Assembly: GCA_027574665.1 (NCBI GenBank)
Contig: CM050690.1
Location: 69,669,433 to 69,733,432, forward strand
DNA: 64,000 nt
Source of the DNA: Rhynochetos jubatus
Lineage: Eukaryota; Chordata; Aves; Eurypygiformes; Rhynochetidae
Direction of reading: 5' to 3'
Shown here one piece after another: positions 23,597 through 33,100 of the stretch. The notes under the pieces were generated by a model, which was given only the letters and a program-made list of their open reading frames with translations, ran no database searches and was not told where the DNA came from. The translations under genes and the position numbers were made by a program. Position 1 is the stretch's first letter. Every line of letters begins with the position of its first letter.

Positions 23597-23837
23597 AACC
23601 AAACCTTTCTGCATGTAAAAGGGAAGATTCAGCTGGGAAGATTCCAAATGCGGAGTCGTGATATTCGTCTCACAGATAGTTTCCTTGATGATCTAAACTT
23701 CCTGCCTGCTGAATATGATAAGGGAGAATATTTCAAATTCCTAGAAGATTATGGAACTCACTATGCGGTCTCTGGAACTGTAGGAGGAAAATATGAACTT
23801 GTCTATGTGCTGGATAATTACGCTATGTCTCGAATAG
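23597..23837 (+). CDS. C9: C9 exon: MACPF core with signature motif
   Basis: After cacattcag the exon reads [20 protein letters not shown] (human EKMFLHVKGEIHLGRFVMRN). It contains [20 protein letters not shown] then GTVGG, the MACPF signature, and [12 protein letters not shown]. It leaves in phase 1 at ATAG|gtatgc. NQT is a sequon. Confidence 0.96.
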
Positions 23838-25196
23838 GTATGCATTCTGTTGGCCTTGCTATGGTACGCAGATTATCACCAAGTCTCCAGCCATGTGAAG
23901 AAAAGTATGAGGATAGGTTTGTGTATATGGAGCACTACTGAAAACAGCTTAGTTCAGTGTGTGCTGCTTATGGCACACCAGCGGCATTACAGAATTACCT
24001 GAGTTCAACAGAAATGAGAGTCAGAATTTGTAACTTCCAGAATTAAGTGTGTTTTAAGTCTGTAACTGAGAATGAAAGTCCTTAACAAACCTCTTCAAAA
24101 TATTAGCAATGGTAATTGGCGTGATGTTATTCACAAGAGATCCCCAACGCTAGAAAATCTGCCTAAACCTTAAAGCCAATTTGCTAGTTGATACCTTCTT
24201 GTGGTACAAACACTCTAAGAGTATGGTGCTGGCAAAAAAAAAGAATAATTTGAAGAACTCAGAAATCACATGGTGCTCTTGAGTGTGTTGAAACTGGTTT
24301 TATAGACTTTAAAATTCACACTGGAATTTTCCTTGCCCTGGATAAGATAGGAAAGTAGTAATTACTACTCCCTTGTGTGCAGTTCAGATATGTGGTTGTA
24401 TGATGGATTGAGGTGATAATTCTGGAATAAGGTTAGAAAAGGTAATTCTCATACTGATTTTGGAGATTAGAAAGTAAGTACCTGCTGCACGCAGCACCAA
24501 CAACAATATTACTGTCAGATATTCAGACTATGCAAAGGGACATGGGGCAAAGACGTCATGTATCCCAGTATTGCTCTGTTCAGCACCTGGAGATGGTTGT
24601 GCTCGATTTATTTGAAGTACCAATCTTATGCAAAATTTTTTCTGAACACAAAAGTAAAGTTCCAGATGATATGTTGGAGTTTAATAAATAGAAAGGAGGC
24701 GTTGGAGGCAGTAGAGGATAGGGGAAGATTTAAATTTATGGGAATAGAGTACTTGTAAGATATTAGTGACATTAATTAACTTTATGCAGAAAAGAAATGG
24801 AGAAATGTGTTTGATGCTGGGAGGGAGACTGAGATGATTGAGTAATTTAGCACATAGAAAAAGCAAATGATAAGCAGCTAAGAAAGACAAAATTCCAAGA
24901 GAATATATGAAAAGAGTAGTCCCTTGAGGGACATCTGCTTTCAGCTAGATCAAGAACAACACAAAGCAGTTTTTGCAGGGTTTTTTTATTTTCCTAATCA
25001 CTGTAGATTTCACCTGCTCCTGTGCAGACACATCCTTACATTCATTTCATGAAAGAGGAAAAAACCAGACGATATGTGGGAAGAAGAAAGCCATAAATAT
25101 TTCCAATAGCCCTGAAATATATTGTCCAAGAATAATAATATCAGATTACTTATGGTCATTCAATCCCTCTAATAACCTAATTATTTCCACTTCCAG
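23838..25196 (+). other. C9 intron
   Basis: Canonical gtatgc...ttccag intron. Nothing else is recognised. Confidence 0.85.
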
Positions 25197-25325
25197 GTAT
25201 CACAGTAGAAGATGTGAAAAAGTGCCTTGGCTATCATTTAGATGCCAATATTGCATATAGAGACTTACATACCAATGTTAATATTGATGGTGGCAAATGC
25301 GAAAAGATTTATGTGAAGAACAACT
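25197..25325 (+). CDS. C9: C9 exon: MACPF, second half
   Basis: The acceptor cttccag completes Gly, then ITVEDVKKCLGYHLDANIAY, aligned to human GVELKDIKRCLGYHLDVSLAF. It ends in phase 1 at AACT|gtaagt. The codons over the junction give NNS, a possible N-glycosylation site split by the intron. Confidence 0.93.
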
Positions 25326-25505
25326 GTAAGTATATCCTTATTTACATTATATCTTTTGCTTAAGAAAGGTGATACCACTTTCCCCTTTATAATAACATGG
25401 TTATTGCTGTTAGGGAAAGGGCCATTTTGGTAGACCAATAGAGGTGAGGCTGATGTACTTTCATGCTCTGAGGTCAAGCCAGGCTGAGCACGTGTTCCCA
25501 GTAGG

Positions 25506-25571
25506 CACACACACACACACACGCACACACACTCCCTTATTTAATGCATACATACATACATACATACACAC
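25506..25571. repeat. Compound (CA)n and (CATA)n microsatellite
   Basis: gcacacacacacacacacac, then gcacacacac, a short break and four to five catacata units. It is likely to vary in length between individuals. Confidence 0.9.
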
Positions 25572-25692
25572 ATTGCTGGCCACACAGATCAATATAGACA
25601 GAAGCCAAGCACTCAGGAAAACACAAACAGCACCAATGGCTTCATCCTGTTCTCCTCTCCGTCTGACCAGGGTGAAAGTCTGGTAGTGGGAA

Positions 25693-25792
25693 ATATCACA
25701 GAAGAGTTGAGGTTGGAAGGGTCCTCTGGAGGCCATGCTGTCCACCTGCCCTGCTCAAGCAGGGTCATCTAGAGCAGATATTCTCCCCACGC
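25693..25792 (-). mobile_element. CR1 LINE 3' tail (inverted)
   Basis: tatcacagaagagttgaggt, then tggaagggtcctctggag, ccctgctcaagcagggtc and atctagagcag form the complement of the conserved CR1 3' end. Confidence 0.8.
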
Positions 25793-25839
25793 AGCACAAC
25801 CCTCAGGTATTTGAGCCCCTCCACAATATACATATGTGA

Positions 25840-26370
25840 CCAATACAGATCTCTCTGTCAGCTGACCTTAGACATTCATCTGAACCAGCAACTGGATCCT
25901 TAGTCTCCCCCTGTTGCTGGCACTCAGGTATGCAAGACCCCAAGGCCCACAGCTCCACTCCCTTTGCTAGTACAGTCCACCTGGTACACACCAACACACA
26001 CTCACACTATGGATGCTTCCAGTAACTGGCCATAGGTGTTCATTCTACCCAGTAATTGACCCTTGGATCCTCTTATCTCCAGTTGACTTACACAAACACA
26101 CACTCACATGCAAACAAGTTTCAGTCAACCCCAGCACCTTGGGGTCTCTCCAGTATTTGACCCAGAACTCCTGGTCACACCAGTAGCCAGCTCCTCCAGC
26201 TGTCTCACTCTAGAGACGTGTACATATCGAGACCAGACTAACATACTTGATCCTTGGCTCCCAAGCCACTTACCCAATTCACCTGCTAGTCTGTCTTGAT
26301 GTTTGCTAGTGATCACACACTGACAGATGTATCCTCACTCATTCCAGTTATTGACACCACAAACATTAGG
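25840..26370. repeat. Degenerate tandem repeat of about 100-bp period
   Basis: Phrases recur at about 100-base steps: cagtaattgacccttggatc near 26050, cagtatttgacccagaactc near 26150, acttgatccttggctccc near 26246, and ccagttattgacacc near 26344. The phrase acacacactcacac also recurs near 25995 and 26096. The similarity is weak and was judged by eye. The flank to about 26840 may belong to the same unit or to an old LTR element, which I could not confirm. Confidence 0.4.
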
Positions 26371-27286
26371 TCCCTATCAGTCATTGTCCAACTCTAGTTA
26401 GAAATGGAATTTAACGGTAAATCAGAACAGACTACATAGATCAAGGAGAGTACACAGTATACAAGCTTACTATTGGCCACCTTTTTATATGCAATCAGTC
26501 CCTATTTTTGTCTTTATCCTTCTATTTTTCTATTCTTGTTCCTTCCAAAGCCACCTTGATTCCCCCTTACCTCTTCAATTGTACTCCCCTAAATATAATC
26601 CAACTATTTAAATTTGTTCAATCCCAAAATGTCTTTCTTTGCATCTGGAGAACTTCTCCATGGATTCATCTTCCTGTTGACTCATCCTCAGCCCCATCCT
26701 GTGGGGCTAATGTCTCTGCTGGGACAGGCCTGGGAGGAGTCAAGGTGGAGGCTTCCTTTCTCTGATTAGGCTACTTGTGTTCCCCTGCCTTTCATTGTTC
26801 CTCTCTGCTCCTTTGTGTGTCTGGAGATGGATCTATTATCATATGACCTAAAAGTTTCAAAAGTCAAGATTTACTACTGACCACAAAAAAGAAAATTATT
26901 CTCAGTGCTCTGTTCTTATGCTTTAGTTATGAAGTAGAAGCTCCTACTATTCAAATTCCTGCCTTTTTCTGGTTCAGCTCAGGTGATACATTAGCATTAC
27001 TAGTATTATCTTTGGCTGCTAAGAAATGGCTATGGTCTCCATAATGGCTCTTATTTTGCCCTATGCCTTCTTTTCCTTTCAGATATAGGGTTTTCAAATT
27101 TAATTGCAAAATAGAACATTTCCTCTCACATAAGAGGTACAACCAAAGAAAGATTGAATTCCACCACAACCAGTGAGTGAAGGGTTCTTCCCTCTGCAGT
27201 AATTTTACAGGGTTGTGCTACAGGGGCAACTCTTCTTCCAGATGCATGGGCATTAAACTTTCTTTTTCATCCTCTTCTTTCTGCAG

Positions 27287-27465
27287 CAGAACTTAAGGAT
27301 GATGCTGTTATTGATGATGTCATTTCCTTAGTTGATGGAGGGAAGATTGACTTTTCAGTTAAAATAAAAGAAATGTTACTGCGGGGATCCAAAATGGTTG
27401 ATGTTCAGGATTACATACAGTGGGCTAAGTCTTTGGTTGATGCTCCAGTAGTGATACAGCAACGG
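27287..27465 (+). CDS. C9: C9 exon: MACPF, C-terminal part
   Basis: The acceptor ttctgcag at 27286 is used; the next CAG, three bases on, would create a stop. The exon reads SELKDDAVIDDVISLVDGGK, then KEMLLRGSKMVDVQDYIQWA, aligned to human IDDVVSLIRGGTRKYAF and LLRGTVIDVTDFVNWA. It ends in phase 0 at CGG|gtaagt. Confidence 0.93.
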
Positions 27466-27671
27466 GTAAGTGCTAATTCTTCAAGGCTGTGGTTCTTACA
27501 GTTTGAAAGTTTTTGTTCTAAGATGGAAATGAGATTCCAAGTTTCTCATGAACTTTCAGATATTTTCTTCATCTTGACAGTTTCTTCAGATGCTTACTCT
27601 GGTGATGGGTATATCAAAAAGATACAGAGCTTCAGAAAGGTCTGTTATGCATGGGTTTTTTTCTTCTACAG

Positions 27672-27900
27672 CCTTCTCCAATACATACGCTTGTTCCTGT
27701 TAAGATGAGAAATGCATATTTAAAGAAACAAAATTTGGAAAGAGCAATTGAAGACTACATTACTGAATATAGTGTGTGCAAATGTGAACCCTGCAAAAAT
27801 GGAGGCACCCTTGTGCTGGTAGATGGAGCCTGTACATGTATGTGCTCAAGCTACTTTAAGGGAATTGCTTGTCAGATTCCCAAATCTACATTAATTAAAG
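27672..27900 (+). CDS. C9: C9 exon: end of MACPF and EGF-like domain
   Basis: The acceptor tcttctacag leads to [20 protein letters not shown] and [15 protein letters not shown], nearly identical to human [20 protein letters not shown]. The EGF-like module reads [10 protein letters not shown]...CTCMC...ACQ. It holds seven cysteines against six in human C9; the extra one directly precedes the module (SVCKC against human SVRKC). The exon ends in phase 1 at AAAG|gttagt. Reading through instead would stop two codons later (TAG at 27903), which would give a protein without the second TSP1. Confidence 0.93.
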
Positions 27901-28709
27901 GTTAGTAAATACTCGAGACAGACTAAAATGAGCATTCATAAGGACAGAAGGATGTCACAGTACTCCTTCATACCTACTGCTGTGAAATCTCATGGGTATA
28001 CCGTGCAGAAGTTAGTGTAAACTACTCAGTTCTTTCCATAAAGAGAGCCCTCTAATTTAGAGTTCATTCTCCCACGTACATTGTTGTGTCTTGGAATAAT
28101 ATCCCAAGTTCATTTAAGTAAACAGGAGCATTACTGAAGAATGGTGAAATAATGGTAAGGTGATTTCAGGCAAAAGCAGTCTCATAACATCATAAGCTAT
28201 TTTGTCTTCAGTTTCCTGCAAAAGCATTATGTTTGCTAACACATGATCATATGTCATAATTACTGTGTTAACTTAATACTAGCTTGGTCCACAAAGGGGA
28301 AGACGAGGTAAACACAGTTACACAACTGACAATGTAAAATATTATTGTGCAGTAAATTCCTTCCCTGTGGCCAGGAGAAGGAAGAACAGGTGCCCAAAAT
28401 GGGCCTTAGAACTTGATATTCTGGCAACTTCCTAGGGAAACAAAAATGTTGAAAACTTTAGGCTTTTAAGTAGTGCCACCGCCAAGGGCAGATTTGAAAG
28501 CCAAATCTGTGCAGTGGTACATGTACTGGAGGGTGCAATGATCTGCAGTCACCATAACTGAGAACATATGAATTGAATCATGTAGAAGAAGAACTGAACC
28601 TTGTCTACCCTTAAAAGGGCCACATAAAGAAGCTCTAATTAATCCTTCTGTCACTGCACAGAAGACAGAGAGATGTTGGACTAATCCTGCTATGGTGTTT
28701 TAATACCAG
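27901..28709 (+). other. C9 intron before the TSP1 exon
   Basis: gttagt...ataccag intron of 809 bases. The donor is moderate and directly precedes an in-frame TAG, so retention would end the protein after the EGF domain. Confidence 0.8.
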
Positions 28710-28870
28710 TTGTCACTGATGGAGGCTGGAGCTGTTGGAGTGCCTGGTCCACCTGCATCAATGGAGAAAGCACTCGAACTCGGCAGTGTAATAATCCTAT
28801 GCCAGAACCTGGTGGCAGACCATGCCAGGGAGAAAGCATTGAAAAACGGCCCTGTGGAGAAGCAAAATAG
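28710..28870 (+). CDS. C9: C9 last exon: C-terminal TSP1 domain and stop
   Basis: The acceptor taataccag joins in phase 1 (G|TT gives Val). The exon reads [16 protein letters not shown], then [18 protein letters not shown] and EKRPCGEAK before TAG at 28868-28870. The WxxWxxW start, TRTRQC and GGRPC are typical of thrombospondin type 1 repeats. Five cysteines are present rather than six, as in C8 alpha, where the odd one is bonded outside the domain. Human C9 has only a short tail (GLPALEFPNEK) at this exon position with the same phase, so the mammalian tail probably replaced this domain. Confidence 0.9.
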
Positions 28871-28931
28871 TTATGCTGCTCAAAAACTGGTAAGCAGGCT
28901 TTTAAAGCACTAACATATCATAGCTGTTTAG

Positions 28932-28937
28932 AATAAA
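28932..28937 (+). terminator. C9 polyadenylation signal
   Basis: An AATAAA lies 61 bases after the C9 stop and just ahead of an unrelated CR1 element that starts near 28958. It would give a very short 3'UTR of about 80 bases. Confidence 0.55.
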
Positions 28938-28957
28938 TGATCAGCCAATATTTGGGG

Positions 28958-30146
28958 CATATCAGTGACACAACAGGGTTACAGCACTGGTGGAGAAGGG
29001 AAGAGTAACTAATGTCATCTACCTGGACTTGTGCAAAGAGTTTGACACTGTCCTTGTCTCCAAATCAGAGAGACAAGGTTGGACCACTTGGTGGATAAGG
29101 AATTGGCTGGATGGTCACATTCAGAGAGTTGCAGTAAATGGCTCGATGTCTGAGTAGAAAGCAGTGATGAGCAGCGTTCCTGAGGGGTTGGTATTGAGAC
29201 CAGTGTTGTTCAACATCTTTGTCAGTGACATGGATGGTGGGACTGAGTGCACCCTCAGCAAGTTTGCTGATGACACCAAGCTGTGATACGGCTGACATGC
29301 TGGAGGGAAGGGATGCCATTCAGAGGGACCTGGACATGCTGGAGAAGTGGGCCTGTGCCAACATCATGAACTTCAACAGGGCCATGTGCAGGGTCCTGCA
29401 CCTGGGTCAGGGCAATCCCAAACAGGGATACAGGTTGGGTAATGCATGGATTGACAGCAGCCCTGTGGATAAGCACTTGGGGTGCTGGTTGATGAAAAGC
29501 TCGACATGACCAGGCAATTTGTGCTTGCAGCCCAAAAAGCCAACTGTATCCTGGGCTGTATCCAGAGAAGCATGGCCAGCAGGTTGAGGGAAGTGATTCT
29601 CCCCCTCTGCTCCACTCATGTGAGATTCTGTCCCCCAAGGACTGCATTCAGCTCTGGGGCCCCCAGCATAAGAAGGACATGGACCTGTTGGAGCAAGTCC
29701 AGTGAAGAGCCACAAAACTGATCAAATAGCTGGAGCACCTCTGCTATGGAGACAGGCTGATTTAGGGTGTTCACCCAGGAGAAGAGAAGGCTCTGAGGAG
29801 ATCTTATAGCAGCCTTCCAGAACCTGAAGGGGCCGACAAGAAAGCTGGAAGTGGACGTTTCACAGGGGTCTGTAGTGTTAGGAGAAGGGGTAATGGCTTT
29901 AAACTGAAAGAGGGTAGATTTAGATTAGGTATAAGGATAAAATTCTTCACGGAGAGGGTGTCAAGGCACTGGAACAGGTTTCCCAGAGAACCTATGGATG
30001 TCACATCCCTGGAAGTGTTCAAGGCCAGGCTGGATGAGGCTTGGAGCAGCCTGACCTAGTGGAGGGTGTCCCTGCCCATGGCAGAGGGCTTGGAACTGGA
30101 TGGTCTTTAAGGTCCCTTCTATTGTATAAATCTGATTTTATGACAC
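28958..30146 (+). mobile_element. CR1 LINE, 1.2 kb, sense orientation
   Basis: Begins about caacagggttacagcactgg, within the reverse transcriptase region. It includes gtcagtgacatggatggtgg and a frame reading FADDTKL followed at once by a stop, then aacttcaacagggccatgtg, aggctggatgaggcttggag and ggatggtctttaaggtccct. It ends in a decayed 8-bp terminal repeat (tctgattttatga). It is 5'-truncated and has stops and indels, so it is inactive. It sits immediately downstream of the C9 poly(A) signal. Confidence 0.93.
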
Positions 30147-33100
30147 TGTTAAAGTGTGATGGGTAAGTAAGTCCACTTACATCTTTCAATTAAATCTGTG
30201 ACTTGATATAGCTGTTAAAAACAACCACCTGGTAGCTTGAATTTGTGAAGGTTTAGGTTTGTATGTGAATGTCTTGACAAGTAATGTTATATCACAGAAC
30301 TTCAAGAGTCAAATGCAGTTCTGGATGAAAATAGACTAAAACCACAGCTCATAAAATGCAAATTTCATCTCCAGTCAGACTCTCCGTCAAAAAACTTACA
30401 TCTTAAGGGGAGGGAAAGAGACATATTTTACAGAAACAAAATACAAAGAGAGTTTGGGATTCTAAATTCTACTACTTGATAAGTAGAATGTTTAAATCCA
30501 ACAAAGCTCTGTTACAGCAGTTTTGAAAAATCTAGCTTGGAAAAAAATAGTTTGAGAAAATGTTTAACTATGTGTTTTTGTCAGGTTTTTATTTTTAATA
30601 TAATACTGCAAAGTAAAACAAACAAAAACCTAACAAACAAACAAACAGGATTTTGAGGATTGATGTTCTAGTCCATAAAATTTCAAGGTGGTCTCAACTT
30701 TCTTCATCTGCTGAGAACAAGAAGATTGCATGCCACTTGGATCTGACATTAAGAGTTTTCAGGCCCAGGGGAAGTGTTTGAGTTTTATGCTTAACATGTC
30801 ACGATAAGTTCATATGTCATGATAAGTTCCTTCTCTTCTGGGAGGTCACAAGAAGAAAAGAGGTGGAAAGATAGGGAAAGGATTTTGAATGTTTCCCCAC
30901 TGAAACACCCTGGTGGTTAAAAGTGTCACATGACATCTACCTGCACCAAAATAATGTTACCAGAAGATTTCTTCTATTCCTGCCCTCTGTAAGCTTCAGC
31001 AGAGTTCAGCCACATCTAATACTCTACTTGTAAAGCACCCTGAAGAAAGCATGGCCAGCAAGGCATAACAGCACTCATGGGCCATCTCTGAATGGGCCTA
31101 CATCAGAAAATTACACACTGCTTCCTAAAGCACCGCATCTCCAGGCTATCAAAACTACTTATTCCATAAGTTATTCCACAGACAGAAGAGAGAAACTGAG
31201 AGAAGAGTATGATACAGAGCTGGAAAATTGACAGCAACATGAGGAAGACAAGTATAATAAGTAGGGGAAATGGAATAAAACTAGTAAGTGGAAGATCCAA
31301 ATGAGACTGAAGACAGGTCCTTCATTGAGTGAGCATACCAAAAGTCAGTAAGCATTTAAAAAGATCAACACAAGCCAATGGAATGTTCTCAAACATGTAG
31401 ATAATCATGGTCACTCTGGAAGTCTCTGAAACATCAATTTTGGAAAGTATTCTATGAAAGTATTTCTATGTGTCTCCCTACTCCTGGATATTCCCTTGGT
31501 TGGTGTTATTGCCTTCTTGTTAAAAACAGTGTATCAAGTTAGCCTTTGCTTGATCCAGTGAAGTTGGTCTTGTTTTAAAGAAATTTCATAAGCATCTTAA
31601 TTTTACTCCTGCATTTTATCATTGACATGTTTCTATTGAGCCTTAACAGCAAATACCATGATGATTATCCATGATACATACATATTCAGATGAGTTTCCT
31701 CTGGTAGGACATAGTAAAAGCTCTTAAAAAACCCACCTAATTTTGGCTCCTGAGATATCAGTCATGTTGAATACTCACTCTTCCAGCAAAAGTCAGATGC
31801 TTAAGTCTTCTGAAAATCACAGTATGTGTTTTGATTTATTCTTCATTAGAATTATTTTACATTACAGTTATATTTGAGACACAGTAAAATCATGTTCTTG
31901 GTGAGCCATGAGAGTTATTTCACTTAAATTTTGACCAACTTGTATGTCATAGCTACTGTCTTCTATCACTTCTTTACTATTTTTTCTCCTTTTTTTAGAA
32001 AACTACAATGGATTCCAAACAAATTCTACAAATCACAGTTTCTGCTGGCCAGCTAGCTACCCAAGAGCAGTGGAATGCCATGATTTAAAAGCACCTACAG
32101 CTTAAATGATCACTAATCAAAACAAAGCAATACACCAGTTGTGGTATGTTTTCAAACTGATTTTCAAGAATTCAAATCCAGCACGAGTATCAGAATAATG
32201 TATATAACATCAGCTGGTTGGTGGTATATTTTTAGTAAAGAACGTGGGAGAGTCATTGTCTTCAGCAAAGCACCCTTGTGGATTTATTTCCAAGCGCACA
32301 TATTACATCTAATTCACGTCCCGAATCACCAGTATGTTTATAGAGTTACTACTCTTGCTTCTCCAAACATTTGCTGAATAACCTGACATTGTATCTTGTC
32401 TGTGTCAATGTATTGAAGATTTTTAGATGAAATCAGAGACACAACAAAGGGATGTAAGGGTTGTTATATTACCATCCATATTTTTAACAGAACTTCCAAA
32501 GCAAACAAGGCTGAGGTAATTGTACTGCCATTGCACCTACCTGTCAGTCTTCCTCAGCGACTTTTGAACCTAGCAGACAATTACTGGAAAATTTGTTTGG
32601 GTTGGGGCAGAAAGATAATTGTCAAAGAAGTTTCACGAAAACTTTGAGAAAGCAAAAAGAAATTAGTGTTCCTGTTGAGGAAAAGATAATAATGTTAACT
32701 TGGCTATTCTACTAGACACTAGAAGATTTATATTGAAGCAAGAGACAAGAAAACAGATTTCTTTTAAAATGTTAAGACCAAAGATATATGAGGTCTGAGC
32801 AGTTTAGAAACACAGAAATGGCAAAAGCTATCAGATCATTGAGATCAGTCCCCCACATAATTGCAGTCCAGGTCAGGAAGAGTCCCCTGGAACCTTCTTT
32901 ACTTGCCTCCTACCCACCACAAGTGACACTGAAGACTTTTAGTACCAAAGACCAAACTTCACAAAAGACAGCAGGAGAAAGAACTTTTTTCCAGGCCCTT
33001 TCATTAGAAGAGCATTCAAAAAGCGAAAGTGTACTGGTGACCATGGAAAGTGAATCACACCCTGTGCTATAAAGGCAGACCAAAAAAGGGGTTTCACTGG

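Larger units (their letters stand above)
25326..27286 (+). other. C9 intron rich in repeats
   Basis: Canonical gtaagt...ctgcag intron holding a CA/CATA microsatellite, a CR1 tail and a degenerate tandem block, each listed separately. The remaining part, 26840-27286, shows nothing clear. Confidence 0.85.
15640..28955 (+). other. C9: Complement C9 locus (exons 2 to last)
   Basis: C9 is the secreted terminal complement component that polymerises on C5b-8 to form the membrane attack pore. Ten exons, all with canonical GT-AG borders and compatible phases, encode about 560 residues in the order TSP1, LDLRA, MACPF, EGF-like, TSP1. The MACPF signature appears as [13 protein letters not shown]. The order and exon phases follow human C9, and the position between DAB2 and FYB1 separates it from C6, C7 and C8. 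The N-terminal exon with the signal peptide is missing from what I can see. The C-terminal TSP1 domain is absent from human C9 but present in C8 and in fish C9, so this is the ancestral architecture. Confidence 0.95.

Noticed and set aside
29219..29647. Overlapping open frames on both strands
   Set aside because: They all lie within the sense CR1 copy and contain its decayed reverse transcriptase end.
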